A stretch of DNA of 64,000 nt, taken from Flavobacterium sp. (lineage in GTDB: Bacteria > Bacteroidota > Bacteroidia > Flavobacteriales > Flavobacteriaceae). A model generated the notes under the pieces. That model was given only the letters and a program-made list of their open reading frames with translations. It had not been told where the DNA came from and ran no database searches. Made by a program: the position numbers and the translations under genes. Below, piece by piece: positions 1-10,100 of the stretch (its first letter is position 1; each line of letters opens with the position of its first letter). Location of the stretch: positions 62,001-126,000 of the forward strand of contig NZ_JAGIAV010000005.1 in NCBI RefSeq assembly GCF_017744675.1, written 5' to 3'.

Positions 1-447
1 ATATTTCATGTTTACTGAACTTCCCTGACTAGCACTCATCAATACACCATTTCTTTTTACTGTAGAGATATATACACCTTCAATACTGTTAACTAAATCT
101 CCGGTTTTGTAAACAATAATTTTTCTACCTTTAGTTGCTTTGTATCCATCTTTGTTTACTGCACTGTAATTTTCAGTATACTCGTCAATTTTGTTAACGT
201 CAAGAGTAGTACCACCTCTATATTTTCCACCTGTTAAAGCTGATGTAGTTGGTATTACAGCTCCACCTTCTGTAGATACAGCACCTGGGTCTGTGTAAGT
301 TTGACCCAGTGGTAAAAAGTATGGATTGTCACCATTAACAGTAATAAGAGCATAATTTGTTACTTTTGAAACGTGATCAGTATCTGTTGAGCATGATGTA
401 AGTAGCAGACTGCTAAACACCATTAATTGTATAAATATTTTTTTCAT
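1..447 (-). CDS. Surface lipoprotein downstream of susD, DUF5011-like (partial)
   Basis: Only the N-terminal 149 residues lie in the window; the gene continues past the left edge. The ATG is at 445-447, 11 bases after the susD stop, so it is the third gene of the susC-susD operon. The start is a lipoprotein signal ending in LLLTSC with Cys19 as the predicted lipidated residue. The next stretch (NPYFLPLGQTYTDPGA, then GYKATKGRKIIVYKTG) resembles the Ig-like DUF5011/DUF5012 domains found in lipoproteins encoded with SusC/SusD pairs. A role as an accessory surface-exposed binding protein is inferred from position and fold. The substrate is unknown. Confidence 0.75.
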   Translation of the reverse strand, partial: MKKIFIQLMVFSSLLLTSCSTDTDHVSKVTNYALITVNGDNPYFLPLGQTYTDPGAVSTEGGAVIPTTSALTGGKYRGGTTLDVNKIDEYTENYSAVNKDGYKATKGRKIIVYKTGDLVNSIEGVYISTVKRNGVLMSASQGSSVNMKY

Positions 448-458
448 CAGTTAGTTTT

Positions 459-1907
459 TTAGTTAACATCCCACCATACTGGAAGAGTTATTGCTTTTAA
501 GGCTGGAGCATTTGGATTTCTTGATTTTACTGTATTTGGTAAAACAATTCTTTTTGGGAAGTTTTTACCAATTACACTTCTCACAGATACAGCAAAATGC
601 CCAGGAACGTATAATTCACTCGTCTGAGGAATAGTAGTAGATGCTACTGGGAAACCAGTTCTATTTTGCTCAATGAATGATTCGTAACCATTTCCAGGAA
701 AACTTGCGATCCATTTTTGAGTAATAATAGCCTCGATTTGTGTTGAAAGTGTACCTGCTGTAGGATATTCATATGCGCCTCCAGCAGCTAGTAAAGAATT
801 AGGAGTAAGAGCATATTTTTTGAAATTAGCTGCAACACCTAAATCATAAGCAGATTTGGCACCAGTTCCGCCATAGTATCTAGCCAGAGCTTCTGCTTGT
901 AAGAAATAGCTTTCTTCCGCACTCATTAAATATGCTGGAGTTGTTGGTGCTAATATTACTGTTGAAAGTCCTGTAGCATTGTTTAAGAAGTCACCTTGGT
1001 TGTTGGCTTTTCCTGCTGGAGTTCCACCATCTTCATAATATTTAGCGATACGAGGGTCAGCTTTTTGCGTTAAGTAAGAATACATTGTTGTACTAGCTTT
1101 AAGGTTTAAAGTAGTATTTAATTGTCTTCTATCTGATTCAAATAAAGGGTTACTTTTACTATCTGCATCTTCAAAGTTGTGCATTGAAGCATCTACATCT
1201 AAAAATTGTGCACCTGAGTTGATTAGTGCTCTAACTCCTGATTCAGCAAGAGTAGGATTTACTTCAGTTAATCTTAAATGAAGTTTTAATAGTAAAGAGT
1301 TACCTAATTTTGTCCATTTTGTCATGTCTCCATTGAAAATGAAATCATCTTTAGCAGGAGTATCTCCTACAGATGTGCTTAGATTTTTTGATAATGCTAG
1401 CTTTAAGTCAGCAATCATTAAATCATAAGCCTCTTTCCCGGTGTTGAATTTCGGTTGTAATATTAATGGATTGTTTGATTCAGCATAAGGAATATCATCA
1501 TACAAGTCTGTTAATACTTGAGAAGCTTGTACTTCAAGTATTGTAGCAATTAAATAGTATTTTGTATTCCCTTCAGCTAATGCTTTTGCTTTTATAACTT
1601 TAATATCGTTTAAAGCATCATACATTGCACCCCAACCAGCTTGGTAATCATTTGTTCCAATGCTGTATTGGTCTATGTCTTTGTACTGGTTTGAAGTCGT
1701 ATTTTGTGTCCAGAATTGTGACCAAAACCCTCCTATGATCGCATAGTAAGATCCTTCAGCTCCTATAACTCCTGCAATACCAGAAGGTAGAATAGTTGAG
1801 TAAGCTTGTCCTGGAGGCAATACATCCGGGTCTCTATTAATGTCAAATGTTTCGTCACATGACACTAATAAGAAAAGAGCGGTTATTAATGTTGCTATTT
1901 TTTTCAT
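459..1907 (-). CDS. SusD/RagB-family outer-membrane lipoprotein (SusD_2 type)
   Basis: This is a substrate-capturing lipoprotein that would sit as a lid on the SusC-type transporter encoded just upstream. It has 482 residues, normal for the family. The signal ends in LLVSC with Cys17 as the lipidation site, and DINRDPDVLPPGQ right after it matches the start of SusD_2-type proteins. The middle carries helical TPR-like segments (YDLMIADLKLAL, MTKWTKLGNSLLLKLHLR) typical of SusD folds. It begins 16 bases after the susC stop and is presumably co-transcribed. No adjacent enzyme reveals the ligand. Family assignment is secure; specificity cannot be inferred. Confidence 0.92.
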   Translation of the reverse strand: MKKIATLITALFLLVSCDETFDINRDPDVLPPGQAYSTILPSGIAGVIGAEGSYYAIIGGFWSQFWTQNTTSNQYKDIDQYSIGTNDYQAGWGAMYDALNDIKVIKAKALAEGNTKYYLIATILEVQASQVLTDLYDDIPYAESNNPLILQPKFNTGKEAYDLMIADLKLALSKNLSTSVGDTPAKDDFIFNGDMTKWTKLGNSLLLKLHLRLTEVNPTLAESGVRALINSGAQFLDVDASMHNFEDADSKSNPLFESDRRQLNTTLNLKASTTMYSYLTQKADPRIAKYYEDGGTPAGKANNQGDFLNNATGLSTVILAPTTPAYLMSAEESYFLQAEALARYYGGTGAKSAYDLGVAANFKKYALTPNSLLAAGGAYEYPTAGTLSTQIEAIITQKWIASFPGNGYESFIEQNRTGFPVASTTIPQTSELYVPGHFAVSVRSVIGKNFPKRIVLPNTVKSRNPNAPALKAITLPVWWDVN

Positions 1908-1923
1908 TTTCCTATATTTTATT

Positions 1924-4900
1924 TTAGAATGATAATTTTAAAACTCCACCAATTGATCTTTGTGAAGGGTTAGATCCAAATTCTCCAAAATCTGAAATCA
2001 CACGAGACGCACCATAAGTTGATACCTCTGGGTCAACATAAGGGTTTGCTCCAGGTGTCCACATGAAAAGGTTTCTTGCGTAAACTCCAAGCGATATTTT
2101 GTTTAAGCCCATATTTTTAGTCAGTGCAGAAGGGAAGTCATAGTTAAAGTTAACCTCTCTCAATCTAACAAAAGTTTTGTCGATTACGTGATTGTTTTCG
2201 TAAGCTGGATTGTCCTGAGTATTATAGAATGATGAAACGTTTTCGTAAGAAACTGGAGTAGTGTTTTCTACATATGAAACTACACCATTTGTCACAACCT
2301 CATTAACTGAGTTTGGAACGATAAATGTATTTCTGTTGTTATATGTAGTTTCAATACCATTTCCTACAAAATGAGCAAGTCTTTTAGTGTAAGAATACAT
2401 TTCTCCACCTTGTTTCCAATCTAGAGAGAATCCTAAGTTGAAGTTTTTGTATTTGAAGGTATTTTGTAACCCCATAACAAAATCTCTTTGAGAATCTCCA
2501 ACACGTTGAATCTCGTCGCTAAGTTCATACATTCCTGAATTAGGATTAACAATAATTTGTCCAGCTGCATTTGTTTTTGGAACATAAGCATAGTATGTGC
2601 CTATTGGTTGTCCTTTAGTAGCTCTGTATGTTACTGAATAACCAGTAGCTAAATCGATGTTGTCAAATCCGTCAGCTGTTTTTGTAACTTCGTTCAAGTT
2701 TTTAGTGAATGTGTAAGTGATATTCCAAGTGAAATTCTTGTTTTTAATTGGGCTGCCAGTAAGAGATAACTCGATACCTTTATTTACAATTTCTGCAGCA
2801 TTAATAGCTTTGCTAGTAAATCCTGTTGATGGGTCTAATGGTAAGTTTACAATTAAGTCTGAAGTTGTTTTGTGGTATAATGCTAAGTCATAGCTAATTC
2901 TGTTTTTCAAGAATGAACCTTCAGCTCCGATTTCGTATTCAACTGTACTTTCTGGTTTTAATTGAGAGTTTCCAAGTCTTGAAGAAGCTTCGAAGAAACT
3001 AACTCCACCAATTGGAGATGTAATAACACCAAAGTTTGCAGCCGCAGATCCAGATACGTATGAATTTTCTGTTACATAAGCTCCTGTGTCATTTGCAATT
3101 TTAGAAGCTGCACCTCTTAACTTTAAGAAAGTATTACCGTTATCAATAACAATTGCTCCAAGAGATAATGCAGGGTAAAAGTATGAATTGTTACCAATTG
3201 GTAAAGTAGATGTCATATCTTGTCTTCCTGTAAGGGTAGCAAAATATCTATTTTTGAAAGCAAATTCTGCAGATGCATATACCGCACCAGTTTTTCTTAC
3301 CATGTTATCCTGAGTAATTACAGGTCTTGATGCTGAGTTAGAAAGCTCATAGAAATTTTTAATACCTAAACCAGTAACAGTGTTAAATAATTCGTCAGAT
3401 TCTCTTTTGTTATAGTTTAAACCTCCTAAAAGATTTAAAGTCCAGTCTTCGCCTAAGTTTGTATTGTAGTTTAAGTTGAAGTATGTATCAAATTCGCTGA
3501 ATTCAGATCTGCCTTCTGTAACTCCACCTACTATCTTGTTTTTTTTGCCGTCTTGTGGGCTTCCTGGTTCGTAATCTACAATAGCTCCGTAACTTTTGTA
3601 TCTTTCAGATCTTACGTTACCACCAATTTGCCATGAAGCAGTAATCTTGTCAGTAATTTTATAGCTTAAGTTTATGTTTCCAAATAGGTTATTTCCATAA
3701 ACTTTTGTGCTGTTTTCGTTTATAGCAAAATATGGGTTTCCAGCGTATGGAGTAAAGTAGTAGCTGTTGTTGTTAAACGGATTGTTTTTGTAATCTGCTA
3801 AATCAACAATACTAACATCTCTAGGAATTTGTAATAATTCTTGTTGTAATGTAGAACCTTGACCAGCGTCATCACCTTGTCCTGTATTAACAATACCTTG
3901 ATCTTTGTAAACGTAGTTTAAAGATGTTCTTAAAGTAAATCTTTTACCTTTTAAGCCTCCATTAAAACCTAAAGATTGTTTTTTGTATAAATCAGCATCT
4001 GTAGGTACGACTCCATCACTGTTTACATTAGAGAATACTAATGAGAAATCAGAAGTGTCTCCACCACCGCTTAATGTTACAGATTGTGTAGCTAATGTTC
4101 CAGTTGTGTAAAAATCTCTTACATTATTTTTCAATCCTACGTAAGATTTGATTTGTTGGCTGTTATTGTATATTGTTCCCCAAGGCCTAACTTCACCGTT
4201 GAAAGCGGGTCCCCAAGAACCATTCTCGTTACTGTATGAGTTAGCTCCTGAATATCCAAGTCCGTTCCAACCTTGTCCAAATTCATTTTGTAAATGAGGA
4301 ACTCTTGCAACTTCACTAAACTCTGTAGAGGCTAGCATATCAACTTTGATTCCAGTATTTGCTTTTCCTTTTTTAGTTGTGATGATAATTACACCACCCC
4401 CAGCTCTTGATCCGTATAACGCAGAAGCCGCAGCTCCTTTAAGAACTGTCATGCTTTCAATGTTGTTAGGGTCAAGGTCACTGATACCGTTACCAGCATC
4501 ATAAGATCTGTTTATAGATGCAACCCCATCATTACCACTCCCTGATGCACTGTTGTTAATTGGAGATCCGTCAACAACATAAAGAGGACCAACATTACCT
4601 GTAATAGTATTCAAACCACGGATAACAACTTTGGTTGAAGCTCCAGGTTGAGAAGGTGCAGTAATATCTACCCCTGCAATTTTACCAGAAAGGGTTTCAA
4701 AAGGGTTAGTGTTAACTACAGCAGTAATTGCTTCTGATTTTAAAGTCGTTGTTGCGTACCCAAGAGATTTTTTCTCTCTTTTAATACCAAAAGCTGTTAC
4801 AACTACTCCTTCAAGTTCTTGCGCTGCTGCATCTGCCATTTTAACATTTACAGTAGAAGAACTTGCGGCTACTTCTTGGGTTTTCATGCCAATGTAGCTA

Positions 4901-5118
4901 AATACCAAAATTTGGCTTGAAGAAGCTTTGATAGAAAATTTACCATCAAAGTCTGTTTGCGTTCCTGTCTTAGTTCCTTTAACTAATACACTAACACCCG
5001 GTAAAGGCATTCCTGCATTGTCAGAAACTGTTCCCGAAACAGCTCTTTCTTGCGCAAAAGAAAGTTGCGCAACTAGTACTAATAAAAGTACTAAGAATCC
5101 ATTGAACTTTAGTTTCAT
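1924..5118 (-). CDS. SusC/RagA-family TonB-dependent outer-membrane transporter
   Basis: A 1064-residue TonB-dependent transporter of the SusC type, importing an unknown ligand together with the SusD encoded next. Residues 1-22 are a signal peptide cut before QERAVSG. A carboxypeptidase-regulatory-like domain follows (about 25-105, with GTKTGTQTDFDGKFSI). The plug domain then spans roughly 110-250, including VVIRGLNTITG, PLYVVDGSPI and the SusC hallmark LKGAAASALYGSRAGGGVI. The rest is the beta barrel, ending in LKLSF with a terminal Phe as expected for barrel recognition. There is no STN domain, so direct anti-sigma signalling is unlikely. It is a paralogue of the SusC at 7158-10436, closest in the signal and N-terminal domain. 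Confidence 0.96.
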   Translation of the reverse strand: MKLKFNGFLVLLLVLVAQLSFAQERAVSGTVSDNAGMPLPGVSVLVKGTKTGTQTDFDGKFSIKASSSQILVFSYIGMKTQEVAASSSTVNVKMADAAAQELEGVVVTAFGIKREKKSLGYATTTLKSEAITAVVNTNPFETLSGKIAGVDITAPSQPGASTKVVIRGLNTITGNVGPLYVVDGSPINNSASGSGNDGVASINRSYDAGNGISDLDPNNIESMTVLKGAAASALYGSRAGGGVIIITTKKGKANTGIKVDMLASTEFSEVARVPHLQNEFGQGWNGLGYSGANSYSNENGSWGPAFNGEVRPWGTIYNNSQQIKSYVGLKNNVRDFYTTGTLATQSVTLSGGGDTSDFSLVFSNVNSDGVVPTDADLYKKQSLGFNGGLKGKRFTLRTSLNYVYKDQGIVNTGQGDDAGQGSTLQQELLQIPRDVSIVDLADYKNNPFNNNSYYFTPYAGNPYFAINENSTKVYGNNLFGNINLSYKITDKITASWQIGGNVRSERYKSYGAIVDYEPGSPQDGKKNKIVGGVTEGRSEFSEFDTYFNLNYNTNLGEDWTLNLLGGLNYNKRESDELFNTVTGLGIKNFYELSNSASRPVITQDNMVRKTGAVYASAEFAFKNRYFATLTGRQDMTSTLPIGNNSYFYPALSLGAIVIDNGNTFLKLRGAASKIANDTGAYVTENSYVSGSAAANFGVITSPIGGVSFFEASSRLGNSQLKPESTVEYEIGAEGSFLKNRISYDLALYHKTTSDLIVNLPLDPSTGFTSKAINAAEIVNKGIELSLTGSPIKNKNFTWNITYTFTKNLNEVTKTADGFDNIDLATGYSVTYRATKGQPIGTYYAYVPKTNAAGQIIVNPNSGMYELSDEIQRVGDSQRDFVMGLQNTFKYKNFNLGFSLDWKQGGEMYSYTKRLAHFVGNGIETTYNNRNTFIVPNSVNEVVTNGVVSYVENTTPVSYENVSSFYNTQDNPAYENNHVIDKTFVRLREVNFNYDFPSALTKNMGLNKISLGVYARNLFMWTPGANPYVDPEVSTYGASRVISDFGEFGSNPSQRSIGGVLKLSF

Positions 5119-5122
5119 TTTT

Positions 5123-5139
5123 AAATATTTTGAATTAGT
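5123..5139 (-). repeat. 17-base leader element shared by both susC genes (copy 1)
   Basis: The plus-strand sequence aaatattttgaattagt lies 4 bases upstream of the susC start at 5118. The identical 17 bases occur at 10444-10460, 7 bases before the second susC start. It occupies the place of a ribosome-binding region. It may be a shared translational element or simply what is left of a gene duplication. Confidence 0.6.
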
Positions 5140-5621
5140 CTGACAAAAATCTTAATAATTTGTTAATCTACCTAATTTAAAAAGCTTTTTTTTTAGTTAA
5201 ATAATGATTTTAGCTTTAGATTTTGCTGTTTTATAGATTAAAACTTGCTTAAAATTACAAATTCGTAATTTTTAGTGTTAAATTTGATAATAATTAAAAA
5301 TTTTGTCATGCTATCAAATGTTAAATTTATAGAAAAAGAGTGTTTAAATGCTTTTTTTTATAACTTTTGACGAGAAAAAACAATCAGACTAACCTGATAA
5401 ATTTTGTTAAAATGGTATGCAGTCTTTAATGGTTAGTGGTAATATGTTGTAAACTATTTTATTTTAGAGCGCTACTTTTGAGAAATAAGGAAAGTTTTCT
5501 GCTTATAAAAAGGATTGAAAAGATGGTTCTCATTTTAATAGTTTTATGTCGTTTATTTTTGAAATTCTAATGTTGATTTTTAAAAATGAGTTAAATGTAA
5601 ATTTAAGATTAATGTGTCTAT
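5140..5621. other. Intergenic stretch between the two susCD operons
   Basis: About 480 very AT-rich bases without a convincing gene. It should contain the minus-strand promoter of the first susC, but I see no clean TAnnTTTG in that orientation, so a different sigma factor or a diverged promoter is possible. On the plus strand there is a TTG at 5447-5449 and TACTTTTG at 5473-5480 (spacing 23). That promoter-like pair points at no annotated gene and may be chance. Confidence 0.4.
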
Positions 5622-5664
5622 AAAAAAGAAAACGGTTACAGGATGGATGCCTGTAACCGCTTTC
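5622..5664 (-). terminator. Intrinsic terminator of the second susCD operon
   Basis: A perfect 10-bp stem (5633-5642 with 5650-5659) closes a 7-base loop. It can be extended by flanking A/T pairs. Read on the minus strand it is followed by the T-rich run TTTTCTTTTTT. It lies just beyond the stop of the susD gene at 5686. Confidence 0.85.
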
Positions 5665-5685
5665 GATTTATTGTAATGATATAAT

Positions 5686-7146
5686 TTAGAATTTATCCCA
5701 AAACAATTTAGTTTCTACAGCATCACCGCCAATTGCAGCACTTGCTTCTGTGTAACTTGCCTTGTTTAATGATTGTTCGATAATTGGATAGGTGTAACGC
5801 ATTGGAAAACCTGAGACAGCATCAGGCGGAGCGACTAAAACAGGGAAATCCAATCTTCTGTAAAATGACCAGCCTTCAAATGAATTGTTATAAAAAGCTA
5901 TCCAGCTTTGGGTTCCTATTTTTTGTTTCCAAGTTCCAGCTGCGGTTGTGTAAGCAACATCTGGATTTGCTAAGTAAGTTGTAGCATCCGCTTCTGTTCC
6001 TCCCCAGTCTAAAATTGAAGCCGTTATTGCAGCATTATAATGTGCTTCTGCATTTGAAGGTGTCCCATATAAAGATCTTTCAGCCGCTTCTGCTAATAGA
6101 AATTCTGCTTCAGCGTAGTCTAAAATTGTTCCTGGAAAGTCTGGAGCCTGAATTGTTGGTGTAATATGTGTTTTTTGTGCAAATGAATTAGCAGATCCAT
6201 TTTCTCCACCGATATACTCTATTTCCGGAGTAGATGGGTCATCCATATTGTCATCAAAATATTTTGCACGTCTTGGGTCATTCAAATTGTTCATCATGTC
6301 TATGATAGTACTAGTTGGAACAAAATCTGAGCGACCACTAGCAACAAGATCTACATATAATGGATTAGTATTTGGTGTAGCTGTAAGGTACTTTAGATCT
6401 GCATTGTCAAGATTTGATTTAAAAACTAAGGGCGCAGCACTTGATACAGTTGCTTGTGCCAATGCACTTTCGGAAGGGATGTCAGAAATAGTGATGCCCA
6501 TTCTTAATTTTAGGGTATTTGCAAACTTGATCCATTTTGACACATCTCCTCCGTATATCCTGTCATTGTCTCCAAAGCTTTTGCCACCAGTATTTAGTTT
6601 GGCTATCGCATTATTTAATCGGCTAATTAAATCTTTGTAAATTGTTAAGCCATCATCGTACTTTGGTGTTTTGTAGTTAAGATTTATGGCTTGAGAATAT
6701 GGAACATTCCCAAATGTCTCAACTAGTATGGCGTAGGTGTAAACGTTTAAGACTTCTATAATTGCAAGTTTGTTTTGTTTGTCTAAAGGGTTTTCTGTTA
6801 AGCCAAGTGGAGTATTGGTGATGTTTTTAGCGCTTTGATCCAAATCCTTCAGAACATCTTTATATAAGAATTGCCAGTGCTGTTCTGGGATTGTTCTAGT
6901 AACTAAGTCATAATTACTTTCGTCTGTGTATACAGTTTCTGTAAAATATTGATCGATTAATCTAATGATATTATTGTTGACATTTGTGTTTGTCATTTGA
7001 TCTACCAAACTTTTTTGAGCACTTGTGAATAAAGCCTCTCCTGGTACGTTTGATGGATCTTTTACATTAACATTTAATTTTTCGATATCATCAGAGCAGG
7101 ACGAGAATGTTGCTGCGGTTAGTATGATTATAAATATCTTTTTCAT
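5686..7146 (-). CDS. SusD/RagB-family outer-membrane lipoprotein (second copy)
   Basis: A 486-residue surface lipoprotein that pairs with the SusC encoded upstream. The signal ends in TFSSC with Cys17 as the lipid anchor, followed by SDDIEKLNVNVKDPSNVP, the usual start of a SusD_2-type protein. TPR-like helical segments include YKDLISRLNNAIAKL and VSKWIKFANTLKLRMGI. The last third has the ILDYAEAEFLLAEAAER helix typical of the family. It starts 11 bases after the susC stop and ends before a strong terminator, so it is the last gene of this operon. It is only moderately similar to the SusD at 459-1907, which argues for a different ligand. Confidence 0.93.
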   Translation of the reverse strand: MKKIFIIILTAATFSSCSDDIEKLNVNVKDPSNVPGEALFTSAQKSLVDQMTNTNVNNNIIRLIDQYFTETVYTDESNYDLVTRTIPEQHWQFLYKDVLKDLDQSAKNITNTPLGLTENPLDKQNKLAIIEVLNVYTYAILVETFGNVPYSQAINLNYKTPKYDDGLTIYKDLISRLNNAIAKLNTGGKSFGDNDRIYGGDVSKWIKFANTLKLRMGITISDIPSESALAQATVSSAAPLVFKSNLDNADLKYLTATPNTNPLYVDLVASGRSDFVPTSTIIDMMNNLNDPRRAKYFDDNMDDPSTPEIEYIGGENGSANSFAQKTHITPTIQAPDFPGTILDYAEAEFLLAEAAERSLYGTPSNAEAHYNAAITASILDWGGTEADATTYLANPDVAYTTAAGTWKQKIGTQSWIAFYNNSFEGWSFYRRLDFPVLVAPPDAVSGFPMRYTYPIIEQSLNKASYTEASAAIGGDAVETKLFWDKF

Positions 7147-7157
7147 GATTTCTAGAT

Positions 7158-10100
7158 TTAAAATTGGAATTTAATATTGAAGCTAATGTCTCTTGTAGAA
7201 GGTAAAGATCCTGTAGAGTAGCCTTGCAAGTTACCAGCTCCCAATCCTGATTCTGGATCTGCATCTGGTAGGTTTTTGTGTATAATCCAGAGATTTGTTC
7301 CAACAATGCTAAAAGTCATTCCGTTTATGAATGTATTTTTTAATATACTTTGTGGTAGAGAATATGTAATTGATGTTTGTCTAAGTTTGATGTAGCTGGC
7401 ATCGTATACAAATGCTTCGTCTGGTAGGCCTCTTCTATATCCTTGAGCGCCAAATCGGCTTGCATTAATTCTAGTGGTGTTTACTTTGCCATCAGGATTT
7501 ACTCCTGGGTTTATAAAACCTCCACTATCAGATCCAGACGTCAATGGATTTCTAATAGGATTTCCTAGGTCATTTAAATAAGCTGTATCGTCTGGTAGAC
7601 CTGTTGCTAAACCATAATAACGGTCTAATGAGAATATTTGTCCACCTTTTTGCATGTCAATTAAAAATTCAAGTGAGAAGTTTTTGTAAGTGAATTTGTT
7701 ATTTAAACCTCCAGTATAATCTGGATTTGCATTTCCAATTGGATTATCAGATGTTGAAGTTTTTATATATTGACCATTACTAGGGTCAACAACTCGTTGT
7801 CCATTTAAATAAGTATATTGTGTGCCATATATAACACCATATGGTTGCCCGACAGCAGCATTTATTGTCACACCTCCCTGAAAAGATCCCAATTGTAGGT
7901 TGTTAATACCGTCTAATAGATCTAATACTTTGTTTCTATTTCTGGCAAAGTTTAAATTTATTTCCCATGAAAAAGTATCTGTTTTTACAGGCGTACCATT
8001 TAATGTTATTTCAATCCCTTTGTTTTCAATTTCACCGGCATTAATTAATTCGTAAAGATATCCTGTAGAAGCAGTAAGTCTTAATGGTATGATCTGATCA
8101 ATTGAATTTGATTTGTAGTAAGAGAAATCAAATCCTAATCTTTTTTTAAAGAACGAAAGTTCTAGACCTGCTTCGTAACTTTTTGTACGTTCTGGTTTTA
8201 GGTTAGGATTGTTTTTAGTGTCTTTTACAGATGCTGATGCTGCCCCAAATGCTGTGTTAACTGCGTATGTGTCTAAAACTCTGTCAAAACCAGGGCTGTT
8301 TCCAACTTCGGCATAGTTAAGTCTTACTTTTCCAAAGGATAGCCAATCTGCTTTTACAAATTTAGAGAATACAAAGCTGGTAGAAACAGAAGGGTAGTAA
8401 TAGGTGCTGTTTGCTTCTGGAAGAGTTGAAGAGTGATCTCTTCTGATTGTCCCCTCTAGAAATAAATAATCTTCATATCCAAAAGATGCGCTTCCGTAAA
8501 GGCCATCTACACCTATAGCTTCATCTCTTTCTATTGGCGCTAATAGTGGACTTACTGTGTTTTGTAAAGAATATAATTTTGGTATAGCAAGTCCGCCATT
8601 TGTTGCTGCGAATATTGAATTGTAGTAGCTTCTTCTAATGTTAACCCCAACAACACCCTTTAAATTTAGTTTTTCTGTGATATCTGTGTTGTAGTTTAGC
8701 ATGAAGTCATAGTTGTATTCACTAAATCCTATGTTTTTGCGAGAGTAACCAGATGATGCTGGGCTTCTGTTAAGAGAGCCGTCGCCACCGCCAGTTCCAA
8801 TTCCAAAATTAACAGGAACACTTCCAATGGCTCTTCTTTCTTCTTGCAGTTCGTCATATGTGTCAACAGAAACTCGGCCAAAGGCATCTAGCCAGCTTGC
8901 TATTTTGTAGTTTAAAGAAACATTTCCTATAAATCTGTTTCTGCTATCTGATTCATAATTTTCATAACGCTGAAAATACGGGTTATCCCAAAATATAGGA
9001 GTCGGATTAGTGTACGAATTTGGATTCCATGATACATTGCGCCCTGTAAGTTGATAAGCTTGTCTTAGGCCTTTTATATCAACATTGGTTTGCCACCATT
9101 GTCTGAAATTACCAGCAATGTTGTCATTGTAACCTGTGCTATTTCTACCAATTGTGCTTGTTCTTGAAAAATTTCCATATCCCGCTATGGTTAATCTGTC
9201 GTTGATTAGGGTAGAAGCGTTCAAGGTGAAAGTGTTTCTCTTCAAGCTGCTGTTTGGCAATAAACCAGTCTGGTCAAGATTGTTGGCTCCTATTCTTAAG
9301 TATCCATTTTCTAAACCTTTGTCTATCGAAATGGAATTAGTAAGGGCTACTGGTTTTTCAAAAAAAGTGATAGGACCATTTTTTGCGGCTAGCCAAGGTG
9401 TGGCTTTCATATAATTTGGAGATTCAGGATAGAATGCATCCCACTGATAAACCATTAGTTTTGGATCAAAAGCTTGTCCATATGATGCGTCTTCAGTTAA
9501 AGGTGTTACGTTGTCTAAAATTCCGTCTCCATTTATATCAATATGATCTAAATACGAATCTTCGTCTGGACCATAATACGGTCCGTACCCGGCACCATAT
9601 TGTTTTTGATATTTTATGAAAGTGCTTTTGTCAATAGAGCCAATGGTTACGCCTGAATTAATAGTGACAGAGTAGCCTTTTGCTTTCTTGTTTCCTTTTT
9701 TTGTTGTGATAACAACAACTCCATTAGCGGCTCTTGATCCATAAAGTGCACTTGCGGCAGAGCCTTTAAGAACGTTAATAGATTCGATGTCTTCAGGGTT
9801 GATGTCTGATGCTGCGCTTCCGTAATCGTAACCTGCTCCAGATTGCTCTTGATCTCTTGTGTTTGAATTGTTGTTGCTTACAGGAACCCCGTCAATCACA
9901 AACAAAGCTTGGTTATTTCCTGTTAGAGAAGAATTTCCTCTAATTACAATATTGGTAGAACCTCCAAAATTGGTTGTTCTTTTTACTTGTACCCCAGAAA
10001 CTTTTCCTGATATGGCATTTACGAAGTTGTCGCTTTTAACGGCGGCCAAATTTTCTCCTTTAACTTCTTGAGTTGCATAACCAAGAGATTTTTTCTCTCT

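Noticed and set aside
6248-6640. 130-codon plus-strand frame inside the second susD gene
   Set aside because: It lies entirely opposite a well-supported SusD gene, has no recognisable domain and no promoter. It is a shadow of the coding strand.
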